DNA of 62,585 bases from contig MPNH01000029.1 of NCBI GenBank assembly GCA_002238925.1, positions 1 through 62,585 on the forward strand, written 5' to 3'. The DNA is from Spirochaetaceae bacterium bin103 (GTDB taxonomy: Bacteria > Spirochaetota > Spirochaetia > SZUA-6 > Bin103). The translations under genes and the position numbers were made by a program. Shown here piece after piece: positions 1 to 8,242 of the stretch; position 1 is the stretch's first letter, and each line of letters starts with the position of its first letter. Below the pieces are notes generated by a model, which made no database searches, was not told the DNA's origin, and was given only the letters and a program-made list of their open reading frames with translations.

Positions 1-1707
1 ACGCAACGACACCTCCCGCTCGATGGCCGCCTCTTCGCCCGGCCCCCCGCCCGACGGCTCGCCGAGCACGGCGAGCCGGTCCTGCAGGTTGTGCTCGCCG
101 GGGCCGACGACAAACTCCAGCACCGCGCCGCCGGCTTCGCGGTACGCCGACAACAGCAGGCGCCGGCGCGCCTGCCCCGCGCCGCCAGCTTCCCGCAGCA
201 GCGTCAGCATCGTCTCCTCGGCGGCCGCATCGAGCCGCTGTGCCGTTGCCTCGTCCCAACCGTTCTTCGCCGCGAACCCGCGCAGGAAGGTTGCCACCTC
301 CGCCAGCACCGAGCGGTCGAACCGTGCCGTCCGCAAGCGGCTGCGGCGGGACCCGGTGAGTGCCACGAACAGGGTCATCAGGATCGCCGAGTAGCCGCCG
401 GCGTTCATACCGTTGTGCAGCAGGCCGCCGGCGAACCCGGCGAGAAGCTCCGGGAACAACATTCCGTAGTGCGAACTGATGCCGATAAACAGCGCCAGGC
501 CGACGATCATGCCCTTGCGGGCGTCGAGCCCGTCCTGCACCACGATATTGACGCCGACCAGGAACAGCAGCCCAAGCAGTACGAGGAGGTAACCGGCGAA
601 CACCGGATCCGGCACCGCCAGGACCACGGCAAGCGTCTTGGGCAGAAATACGAGGACCACGAACGCCGCGCCGGCGGCGATGCCGACGCCGCGGGCCGCG
701 ACCCCGGTAAGCGTGATCAGCGGGGCGCTGACCGAATAGGTGGTATTGGGCAGGGTACCGGCGAGCCCGGACAGCAGGTTGCCGAGGCCGTCCAGGGTCA
801 CCGCGCCTTGCACGGCGCGGTAATCGATGACGCGTGAACCACGCCACGACACCCGTTGCACGGCGACGGCGCTGCTCATGGTGCGCACGGCGGCAATCAC
901 CGCCACCAGCAGGAATGCCGGCAGCAGCGCCCAGAAGGCAGGGCCGAACGAGAAATCGAAACCCGGCCAGCGCCCGCGCGGGAAGTCGATCCACGCCCCG
1001 CCCCGGCCGGGAAGTCCGACCCACGCCGCGGCCGCGCCCCGCCTCACGTCGTACAGGCCGAACCAGCCGCCGACCAGCGAGCCGGCGCCCACTCCGATGA
1101 CCGGCGCCCACAGCCGCCACGCCCCCGGCGCCTTCAGCGTCAGTCCCGTGATCACCACGACCGTGGCCAGGGCGCTCAGCGGCGCGGCGGCGGCCGGGCT
1201 GCCGTCCGGAACGCTGACCAGCAGATCGCCGACGGCCGGCAGCACCGTGAACGGAATCAGCATGATCACGGTGCCCGCGACGGTGGGCGTCACGATGCGC
1301 TGCACCTGCGCCAGCCGCCAGGAAAGCAGCAGCGGCACCACGGCGGTGATCACCACCAGCGTAGCCAGCAACGCCGCCCCGCCCTCGGCCACCGCCGTTA
1401 TGCTGACCGAGATGAACGCCGCGGAGGCGCCCATAAGCAGCACGTGTCCGCCCCCGAGCCGCCCCCAGCGAAACGCCTGCAGCACCGTGGTGAGGCCGGA
1501 CACGGCCACGGTGGCGAACACCGCCCAGGTCACGTACGCCTCGCTCGCGCCCGCCGCCCGCATCACCACGGTCGGAATCAGCATGATGGCGGCGATGTTG
1601 AGCACGGCGAGTTGCAGCCCTACCCCGACGGCAAGGCCCACCGGAGGCCGCTCGTCCGGCTGATAACGAATGCCTGACAACTCCGCGGCTACCCCATCCT
1701 GATCCAA
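1..1707 (-). CDS. NCS2 purine/pyrimidine permease, partial (C-terminus off edge)
   Basis: The gene runs off the left edge. On the minus strand the frame is open from a TTG at 1707, which overlaps the end of the PKS tail (stop at 1689-1691). It encodes many hydrophobic segments. Near 715-762 the translation reads LPNTTYSVSAPLITLTG, the signature region of nucleobase:cation symporter-2 proteins (xanthine, uracil and urate permeases). The likely role is inner-membrane nucleobase uptake coupled to H+ or Na+. Below about 345 follows a soluble helical tail of 100 or more residues (contains AAEETMLTLL) that loosely resembles a GHKL/anti-sigma kinase fold; that is a guess. The frame breaks at the C run 42-47, after which GEEAAIEREVSLR continues in another frame, probably a one-base insertion. 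The start is uncertain, since later TTG or GTG codons exist. Family call is firm, substrate is not. Confidence 0.72.
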   Translation of the reverse strand, partial: MDQDGVAAELSGIRYQPDERPPVGLAVGVGLQLAVLNIAAIMLIPTVVMRAAGASEAYVTWAVFATVAVSGLTTVLQAFRWGRLGGGHVLLMGASAAFISVSITAVAEGGAALLATLVVITAVVPLLLSWRLAQVQRIVTPTVAGTVIMLIPFTVLPAVGDLLVSVPDGSPAAAAPLSALATVVVITGLTLKAPGAWRLWAPVIGVGAGSLVGGWFGLYDVRRGAAAAWVGLPGRGGAWIDFPRGRWPGFDFSFGPAFWALLPAFLLVAVIAAVRTMSSAVAVQRVSWRGSRVIDYRAVQGAVTLDGLGNLLSGLAGTLPNTTYSVSAPLITLTGVAARGVGIAAGAAFVVLVFLPKTLAVVLAVPDPVFAGYLLVLLGLLFLVGVNIVVQDGLDARKGMIVGLALFIGISSHYGMLFPELLAGFAGGLLHNGMNAGGYSAILMTLFVALTGSRRSRLRTARFDRSVLAEVATFLRGFAAKNGWDEATAQRLDAAAEETMLTLLREAGGAGQARRRLLLSAYREAGGAVLEFVVGPGEHNLQDRLAVLGEPSGGGPGEEAAIEREVSLR

Positions 1708-2186
1708 TGGCGGCGCCGCTGGAACGGATAGCCCGGTATGGAGATGCGGCGGCGCGTCTCGCCGGCGAACAGGCTCGCGAGAGGCACCGTGCCTCCCGCC
1801 TCATAAGCGGCGGCGGCCGCGGCGACTGCGCCATCCTGGGCGACGCCGGGGCTGGCGGCGCCGCCTTCGGCCACCGCCTGCAGCCGCGCCCGCAGCGAAT
1901 CGGCGTCGGCGAACACGACCGCCGCGCGGTGCGCGAAGTGGCTGCGTCCGACGGAGGCGGTCCAGGCCATGTCGGCGAGCAAGCGCTCGGCCGCGTCGCC
2001 GGACAACGCGGCGCCCCGCTCGCCGAGCCATGCCAGGTAGCGTCGTGCCAGCGCGCGCAGGGCCGCGTCCGACTTCCCGGACAACGGCAGCAGGCGCAGA
2101 TCGTGGACAGCGGACCGTTCACCGCCGGACGCACGGTTTGGCTGCGCCTCCGGCGAGTCCGCGGCAACGCGCCGCGGGGCTCCCAT
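1689..2186 (-). CDS. PKS tail: KS-AT linker fused to post-AT linker, no AT
   Basis: This is the last segment of the PKS, in a third frame. It holds the KS-to-AT linker (LLPLSGKSDAALRALARRY, then SVGRSHFAHRAAVVF) and, after only about a dozen residues, the post-AT linker (AAYEAG, then ISIPGYPFQRRRHWI) and a stop. In the first module the same two linkers flank a complete AT of about 300 residues, so the AT is missing here between otherwise recognisable flanks. The upstream KS lies in another frame (2119-3312). A one-base change near 2235-2250 would join them through a plausible Ala-rich linker (KAAASYPAARTASEFAP). The ATG at 2186 is therefore probably not a real start. The downstream permease start (TTG 1707) lies inside this segment's last codons, which suggests translational coupling. 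Confidence 0.7.
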   Translation of the reverse strand: MGAPRRVAADSPEAQPNRASGGERSAVHDLRLLPLSGKSDAALRALARRYLAWLGERGAALSGDAAERLLADMAWTASVGRSHFAHRAAVVFADADSLRARLQAVAEGGAASPGVAQDGAVAAAAAAYEAGGTVPLASLFAGETRRRISIPGYPFQRRRHWIRMG

Positions 2187-3312
2187 GGGAGCGAACTCGG
2201 AAGCGGTCCGCGCCGCCGGGTAGGACGCCGCGGCCTTCCACCACCACGTGCGCGTTGGCGCCGGAGATGCCGAGCGCGCTCACGCCGGCCCGCGGCGGGC
2301 GTCCCATGCCGGGCGGCCAGGCGGTCAACTCGGTAGTGACGCGCACCGGCAGCCGCTCCCAGTCCAGGTTCGGGTTGTAGCCCCCGGCGTGCAGGTGCCG
2401 CGGGATTGCGCCGCGGTTCATCGCCAACACCGTCTTGATGAGCCCGGCGATACCGGCGGCCGGCTCCAGGTGGCCGATGTTGTTCTTCACCGAGCCGACC
2501 AGCAGCGGGCGCTCGGGTGCGCGGCCGCGCCCGTATACCGCCGCGGCGGCCTGCACCTCTATGGCGTCGCCCATGCTCGACCCCGCACCGTGCGCCTCCA
2601 GGTAGTCCACGTCGGCCGGGGCCACGCCGGCGTGCGCCAGGGCCTCCGCGATCACCCGCTCCTGTGCCGGTCCGTTGGGAACCGTGGGACCCGCGCTGGC
2701 GCCGTTCTGGTTGACCGCCGACCCGCGGATTACGGCCCAGATGCGGTCGCCGTCCGCCTGCGCATCGGCCAGCCGCTTCAGCACCACCAGCCCGCACCCC
2801 TCGCCGCGCACGAAACCGTCCGCGGCCGCCGAGAACGCCGCGTTGTGCCCGGTGGGCGACAACAAGCCCAGTTCGGCCATCTCCAGGGTAATGGCGGGGG
2901 ACAGAACCGCGTGCGCGCCACCGACCAGGGCCAGGTCGACCTCGCCAGCGTGCAGCCCGGTGACCGCCTGGTGCACTGCCACCAGCGACGAGGCACAGTT
3001 GAGCTCGACCGGCATGGTCGGCCCGGCCAGGCCGTACAGGAACGAAACGCGCCCGGCGGTCATGCTGCCGGCCGTGCCGAGGTAGCTCACAATGTCATGA
3101 CCGGCGGTCATCAGGTCGCGGTATTCGCTGGCCGAAACACCGACGTACACCCCGGTCCGGCTGCCGCGCAACCCCTCCGGATCGATCGCGGCGTCCTCCA
3201 GCGCCTGCCAGCTGGTTTCCAGGAGCATGCGCTGGCGCGGGTCCATCATGCGCGCCGCGATCGGACTGATGCCGAAGAAGCGGGCGTCGAACCGGTCGAT
3301 GCCGGTCACCAA
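2119..3312 (-). CDS. PKS second-module ketosynthase, main part
   Basis: Ketosynthase domain of the second, incomplete PKS module. The catalytic triad is visible: Cys in ELNCASSLVAVHQ (about 2980-3008), His in LEAHGAGSSMGD (about 2568-2600), and His in NIGHLEPAAG (about 2455-2487). The first two motifs depart from the common DTACSSSL and EAHGTGT forms, but the catalytic residues remain. The N-terminal part of this KS is in the preceding segment (about 3430-3610). Between them lies a 121-bp imperfect duplication that repeats TGIDRFDARFFGI..PIAAR and shifts the frame, so the apparent start at 3312 is an artefact of that junction. The end (after NAHVVVEGRG) runs out of frame near 2240. A KS with an intact triad but no own AT, DH or ACP could condense with a separate carrier protein or be a non-functional relic. 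Confidence 0.78.
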   Translation of the reverse strand: MVTGIDRFDARFFGISPIAARMMDPRQRMLLETSWQALEDAAIDPEGLRGSRTGVYVGVSASEYRDLMTAGHDIVSYLGTAGSMTAGRVSFLYGLAGPTMPVELNCASSLVAVHQAVTGLHAGEVDLALVGGAHAVLSPAITLEMAELGLLSPTGHNAAFSAAADGFVRGEGCGLVVLKRLADAQADGDRIWAVIRGSAVNQNGASAGPTVPNGPAQERVIAEALAHAGVAPADVDYLEAHGAGSSMGDAIEVQAAAAVYGRGRAPERPLLVGSVKNNIGHLEPAAGIAGLIKTVLAMNRGAIPRHLHAGGYNPNLDWERLPVRVTTELTAWPPGMGRPPRAGVSALGISGANAHVVVEGRGVLPGGADRFRVRSHGSPAARCRGLAGGAAKPCVRR

Positions 3313-6300
3313 CCCCCCCCGCCCCCTGCGAGCGGGTTTCCAGGAGCAGGCGCTGGCGCGGGTCCATCAGGCGCGCCGCGATCGGACCGATGCCGAAGAA
3401 GCGGGCGTCGAACCGGTCGATGCCGGTCACGAACCCACCCCGCCGGAAGGCGGCATTGCGGATGAGCGGGAGCCCCGGAGCATCGTCCCCGGGGTCCGCG
3501 TCGGGCCGGCGGTCGGTAACCGCGTCGCGGCCCTCCTCAAGCAAGCTCGCAAAGGCGGCAACATCGGGCGCGCCCGGGAAGCGGCACGCCATACCCACGA
3601 TGGCAATCCGGTCGACCGCGGCGCCCGGCTGCGGCCTCGATGCCGGGGCCGCCTGCTCCCGCGCAGCCGCCGCGGCTGTTGCAGGCGGGGACACGCTTGC
3701 CGATGGCGCCGGTTCCGCGTCCGGTCTTGCCGGCGGTGCCGGTGCCGGTGCGGTTGCCGCGGCACCGGCGAGTGGTGCGGCATCATCGGTCGCGCCGCCG
3801 CCGGTGTCATCCCGGCCGGCAGCGCCATCCCCGCCGGGTACGGCACCGTCGCCGAGCGCGCCGGCCAGGTGGCTCGCCAGCGTGGCAATGTCGGGGTAGT
3901 CGAACACCAACGTGTTGGGCGCGGTGTAGGCGTCCGCAAACGCCCGGTTGAGCCGGTTGCGCAGCTCGACCGCCATCAGCGAATCCATGCCCAGTTCGAA
4001 GAAGCCGACCGCCGGCGCCGGCGCCGACGGCAGCCGCAGCACCGCCTGCACCTCGCGCTGCAGAAACGCTGCCAGCAGCGCCTCGCGCTCCGCCGCCGGC
4101 GCCGCGCGTACGCGTTCGGGCAGGTCGTCGGCCCCGCTCTCGGCATCGGCATCGGCCTCGACGGCGGCCGCCAGCAGTTCCTCCAGCAACGGCGGCCGGC
4201 TGTCGACCGCCTCCGCGAACACCGGCCAGTCCATCGCCATTACCGCCGCCGTGGCGGGATCGTCGCGCACCAGGCGGTCCAGAGCGCGCAGGCCCTGCTG
4301 CGGGGTAAACCAGCCGCCGCCGAATGCCGAACGCTGGCGGGCAATGCGCTCGCGCTGCTCCTCCGCCTCACCGAGCCCCGACCACGCCCCCCAGGCAATC
4401 GCCTGGCCCGGCAGGCCGCGCGCGCGCCGGTGAGCGGCGAGCTGGTCCAGAAACGCATTGGCCGCGGCGTGGTTGGCCTGCCCGGCGTTGCCCATGGTGC
4501 CGACGATGCTCGAGAACAGCACGAACAGGTCCAGCTCGCGCTGCTCGGTGGCGCGGTGCAGGTGCCACGCGCCGAGCATCTTCGGCCACAGCACCTGCTC
4601 GAACGTCTGCCAGCTCTGGTTGCCGAGGGCCGCGTCCGCGAGCACGCCGACACTGTGGATCACGCCGGCAAGCGGCGGCAGCTCACCGTCGATCCGTGCC
4701 AGCATGGCGTCCACCGCGCCGGCATCGGTGACATCGGCGAGTTCTACCTGCACCGTGACCCCGCGCTCCCGCAGTGCCGCGATAGCCTGTTCGGCGTCGG
4801 GATCCGGCGCGCGCCGTCCGTTCAGTACAATCGCCTCGGCGCCGCGGTCGGCGAGCCAGCCCGCCACCGCGCAGCCGATGCCTCCCAGGCCGCCGGTCAC
4901 CAGGAAGGTCCGCCCCGGCCGTAGCCGGCCGCGCTCCAGCGGCGAAGCGGTGAGCACGATCTTGCCAAGGTGGCGGGCGGCGCGCATGAAGGCCATCGCC
5001 GGCCCCGCCTCGGTCAGCGGCCAGCGGCTGTACACCAGCGGGCGCAGCTCGCCCGCCGCCAGCCGTGCCATGACCCGTCGCAGCGCGTCGCCGGGCACCG
5101 CCGGGTGGTGTTCCTTGAGCACGTCGAGCTTCAGGATCGTGTAGGAAACGTCGGGCCGCGCCGCCGCCATCTCCTCTTCGCTCAAGATGTCCACGCGGGC
5201 CAACTCCACGAAGCGGCCGCCGCGGGCCAGGCACGACAGGCTGGCGTCGATGAACCCCTCGCCGGTAAGGCTGTTAAGCACCACGTCGACGCCGGCACCG
5301 CCGGTAGCCTCGAGGATCTCGTGCCCGAATGCGGTGGAGCGGCTGTCGAACACGTGGCGCACGCCGAGCGAACGCAGGTACGCCTGCTTCGGAGCGCTGG
5401 CGGTGGCAAACACCTCCGCACCGGCGGCCTGCGCCAACTGGATCGCCGCCAGTCCGACGCCGCCGGCGCCGGCGTGAATCAGCACCCGTTCGCCGGCGTG
5501 CAGCTCCGCCTCGTCGTACGACAGCAGCGCCGACACGAACGCGGTCGGCATGGTGGCCAGCTCGGGAACCGGAATCTCCGCCACCGCGTGCGCCACCATT
5601 TCGACCCGGGTAACCACCTCCGAGCCGAATGTGCCGAACGCCAGGGCAACTACCAGGTCGCCCGGCTCGACCTCGGTCACCTCGGAGCCCACCTCCAGGA
5701 CCCGCCCGCAGGCCTCGCCGCCGAGCAGGCCGGCATCGACCAGCCCGATCGCCCGGAACACGTCCCAGAAGTTGAGTCCCGCCGCCTCCACCGCCAGGCG
5801 CACCTCGCGCGGCTGCAGCGCTCGCGCCGGCAACGGGTCGATGCGCAGGCCCTCCAGCACGCCCGCCGGGTCCGGCTCCAGCAGCCAGGCCCCCTGCGCG
5901 GGATGCGGCAGCCGCTCGGCGGCCGCGGCGCGCACCAGGCGGGCCGCCTGCCGGCGGCCGCCGCGGTAGGCGACGTGGGTCTCGCCGTCGGGGTAGATCA
6001 GTTCTTCGGCGAGACCGGCGAAGCTGGCGTGGCGCGCAGCCGGTGCGGGATCGAGATCGATCATGCGCGGCTGCAGTTGCACCGCCTCGCGGGCAATCAC
6101 CTTGCCGATGCCCCACAGCGCGGCGCCGGCCAGCTCGCCGGCGCGCTCCTTGTCCAGCACCTGGGCGCCGCGGGTGACGAACCACGTGCCCTTCGCCGGT
6201 GCGAGGTCCGCATCAATCAGCCCCTGCACCAGCGCCAGGGCACTGGCCGACGCGCGGCGGGCGTCCTGCGCCATCTCGGCGGTCGTCGCCAGCACGCCGT

Positions 6301-8242
6301 GACCGTCCAGCGCCGCGAGATGGACCACACCGGCCAGCGGCACGTCGCCCGGCAGTCCTTCCAGCAGCACCTGCCACGCAGCGCGCCGCTCCAACTCCAC
6401 GGCGGCCGCGGTCACGCCGGCGCCGGACCGCGCAACGTCCGTGTCCGGCGGCGCGCCGGTCGCCAGCACCACGGTCTGGTTGCGCGCCGCCAACTCGTCC
6501 GCCAGCCGCGCGGCGACCTCGCCGCGGTCGGCTGCCAGCACCCACACACCGGGCTGCTCCGACACTTCGGCGGGGCCCTGCGCCACGATTACGCCGCGGT
6601 CCGGCTGCTCGCTGGCGCCGGAGCGCGGTACGCCCAGCACCGCCGCGTCGGCAAACCCGCTGTCGCCGAGCGCCTGCGTCCACACCGCCGGACTGGCCAG
6701 GGCATGGTGCGGACGGTAGTGGTCGGCGAACCGCCACCAGCCGTCCAGCTGGCCGAAAGTCAAATCCAGCCAGCCCTGGCCGCGCAGGTTCTCCAGCGCC
6801 ACCAGCTGTCCCGACGGCGCCAGCAGCGCCCGGCAATGAGCGAGCGTCTCGTTCAGGTAGCGGGTGGCGTGCAGCACGTTGGAGGCAATCAACAGGTCGT
6901 AGCCGTGGGCATCGAACCCCTGCGCCACCGGATCGTTTTCGATATCCAGCACCCGGTATTCGATCGCCGCCTCGCTGCCGCCGAAGCTGGCCTCCGCCTC
7001 GGCGAAAAAACCGGCGGAGATGTCGGTGTAGGTGTAGTCGTAGCGGCCGGCGGGCAGTTCCGGCAGCACCGCGGCGGTGGCCGAGCCGGTTCCGGCGCCG
7101 ACCTCGATTACCCGCAGCCGGCGGCCCTCCGGCAGGGCGCGCAGCAGTTCCGCCACCGCGTCGGCAAGCATCCGGTTGGCGGCGCGCGCCACCGGCGCCT
7201 TGCGGTACAGGTCGGCCGCGCTCGGCTCGCCGCTGCTGAACAGCAGGGTCAACGGATCCGCGTTGCCGCGCAGCACGTCGGGCAGCGCGCCGCCACTGCG
7301 CCGGAACAGCCCGATCTCGTTGGCACCGTGCGCGTAGCGGCCGGCCATGGCGGCGGCGCACTGCTCGGGGTCGGGCGGCAGGCCGTCCGGCAGCGGGTCG
7401 CCGGAACCGACCGTGACGACGAAGCGTCCGTCCTGATCGGCCTGCTCGGCCAGGACGCCGGCGCGCGCCAGCATCTCCAGCATGCGGCGGAACAGGCGCT
7501 CGTGCTCGGCGCTCACCTGCAGGCGCTGCCGCAACGCATCGGCGTTCACCGATTCGCCGGCCGCGCGCCGCCAGCCCAGCTTGTTCAGGGCGGCCAGAGC
7601 GTAACTGCGCGCCAACCACTCCAGGTCGGTTAGCAGCGCGGCCCGGCTTTCGGAACTCACGTCTTCCGCCGCCAGGTACGCCGTGAACGGCTCGGCGCCG
7701 GCAGCGATGGCAGACGGAGCGGTGAGGAAGCCGGCGTCCTGCATGCCCGGCGGCAGGGCACGGTCGCGCCATACCACCTCGTACAGCAGATCCTGCACGC
7801 CTTCCACCGCCGACAGCAGCGCCGCCCGCGTAGCCCGCTTCACCAGGTAGCCGCTCAACTCGCCGACCACGGTGCCGTGCTCGTCGTGGATGCACAGCTC
7901 CGCGGTCAGCACCTCCGGCGGCGCCCCGCGCGCCGGCTCCGTTGCGGCGCCGTTCGACCGCGCGCCCGCTTCGTTCGGTGCCGCCGGCCCCATGCGGACG
8001 TGGCAGATCAGCCGTTCCGGCAGCGGCCCGTCCAGCCACAGCCTCTGCCAGCCGAACGGCAGATAGGTGGCGCGGCCGGCAGCCCCGTCGGGGCGGCGCG
8101 CCGCCCCCCCCCGCCCGGCCCGCGCCCCGCCGCCATCACCTGAAAGCAGCCGTCGAGCAGCAGCGGATGCACGTCCAGGCCGCCGCCGGCAAGCGCCGCT
8201 GGCAGCACCACCTCGCCGACTGCCTCGCCCGGCCGCGACCAC
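3095..8242 (-). CDS. Type I PKS middle: DH end, cMT, ER, KR, ACP, start of KS2
   Basis: Second frame segment of the PKS; genuine coding is about 8104 down to 3340. In order: end of DH (LPFGWQRLWLDGPLPERL); C-methyltransferase with SAM motif VIEVGAGTGSATAAV (about 7065-7110); enoylreductase (GEACGRVLEVGSEV, then NADPH motif IHAGAGGVGLAAIQLAQ near 5450-5480); ketoreductase (TGGLGGIG near 4880, FSSIVGTMGNAGQANHAAAN near 4455-4510); ACP with attachment Ser in ELGMDSLMAVELRNRL (about 3975-4000); an Ala/Pro-rich linker; and the start of KS2 (IAIVGMACRFPG near 3575-3610). In the KR the usual catalytic Tyr of QANYAAAN is His. This set implies full reduction plus alpha-methylation of the chain. It joins the upstream KS-AT-DH segment across a G-rich 29-bp shifted duplication (8104-8133), and KS2 across 3211-3431. 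The first 40 or so residues after 8242 are out-of-frame and not real. Confidence 0.85.
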   Translation of the reverse strand: MVAAGRGSRRGGAASGACRRRPGRASAAARRLLSGDGGGARAGRGGAARRPDGAAGRATYLPFGWQRLWLDGPLPERLICHVRMGPAAPNEAGARSNGAATEPARGAPPEVLTAELCIHDEHGTVVGELSGYLVKRATRAALLSAVEGVQDLLYEVVWRDRALPPGMQDAGFLTAPSAIAAGAEPFTAYLAAEDVSSESRAALLTDLEWLARSYALAALNKLGWRRAAGESVNADALRQRLQVSAEHERLFRRMLEMLARAGVLAEQADQDGRFVVTVGSGDPLPDGLPPDPEQCAAAMAGRYAHGANEIGLFRRSGGALPDVLRGNADPLTLLFSSGEPSAADLYRKAPVARAANRMLADAVAELLRALPEGRRLRVIEVGAGTGSATAAVLPELPAGRYDYTYTDISAGFFAEAEASFGGSEAAIEYRVLDIENDPVAQGFDAHGYDLLIASNVLHATRYLNETLAHCRALLAPSGQLVALENLRGQGWLDLTFGQLDGWWRFADHYRPHHALASPAVWTQALGDSGFADAAVLGVPRSGASEQPDRGVIVAQGPAEVSEQPGVWVLAADRGEVAARLADELAARNQTVVLATGAPPDTDVARSGAGVTAAAVELERRAAWQVLLEGLPGDVPLAGVVHLAALDGHGVLATTAEMAQDARRASASALALVQGLIDADLAPAKGTWFVTRGAQVLDKERAGELAGAALWGIGKVIAREAVQLQPRMIDLDPAPAARHASFAGLAEELIYPDGETHVAYRGGRRQAARLVRAAAAERLPHPAQGAWLLEPDPAGVLEGLRIDPLPARALQPREVRLAVEAAGLNFWDVFRAIGLVDAGLLGGEACGRVLEVGSEVTEVEPGDLVVALAFGTFGSEVVTRVEMVAHAVAEIPVPELATMPTAFVSALLSYDEAELHAGERVLIHAGAGGVGLAAIQLAQAAGAEVFATASAPKQAYLRSLGVRHVFDSRSTAFGHEILEATGGAGVDVVLNSLTGEGFIDASLSCLARGGRFVELARVDILSEEEMAAARPDVSYTILKLDVLKEHHPAVPGDALRRVMARLAAGELRPLVYSRWPLTEAGPAMAFMRAARHLGKIVLTASPLERGRLRPGRTFLVTGGLGGIGCAVAGWLADRGAEAIVLNGRRAPDPDAEQAIAALRERGVTVQVELADVTDAGAVDAMLARIDGELPPLAGVIHSVGVLADAALGNQSWQTFEQVLWPKMLGAWHLHRATEQRELDLFVLFSSIVGTMGNAGQANHAAANAFLDQLAAHRRARGLPGQAIAWGAWSGLGEAEEQRERIARQRSAFGGGWFTPQQGLRALDRLVRDDPATAAVMAMDWPVFAEAVDSRPPLLEELLAAAVEADADAESGADDLPERVRAAPAAEREALLAAFLQREVQAVLRLPSAPAPAVGFFELGMDSLMAVELRNRLNRAFADAYTAPNTLVFDYPDIATLASHLAGALGDGAVPGGDGAAGRDDTGGGATDDAAPLAGAAATAPAPAPPARPDAEPAPSASVSPPATAAAAAREQAAPASRPQPGAAVDRIAIVGMACRFPGAPDVAAFASLLEEGRDAVTDRRPDADPGDDAPGLPLIRNAAFRRGGFVTGIDRFDARFFGIGPIAARLMDPRQRLLLETRSQGAGGVGDRHRPVRRPLLRHQSDRGAHDGPAPAHAPGNQLAGAGGRRDRSGGVARQPDRGVRRCFGQRIPRPDDRRS
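3211..3431 (-). repeat. 121-bp imperfect tandem duplication inside PKS KS2
   Basis: Plus-strand 3215-3310 and 3336-3431 are near-identical copies offset by 121 bp, differing at only a few positions, separated by a C-rich junction (3311-3335). Both encode TGIDRFDARFFGI.PIAAR. Because 121 is not a multiple of three, the duplication breaks the PKS frame. Removing either copy restores one open frame across the KS. The gene-strand 5' copy has A-to-C and A-to-G changes and ends in a G-rich run, which looks like low-quality sequence joined to good sequence. Confidence 0.8.

Noticed and set aside
1801..2031. Minus-strand 76-codon Arg-rich frame
   Set aside because: Nested out of frame in the PKS tail, with no independent evidence.
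4970..7633. Plus-strand 887-codon frame
   Set aside because: Antisense of the PKS cMT and ER domains; no conserved motifs and His/Gln/Arg-rich shadow composition.
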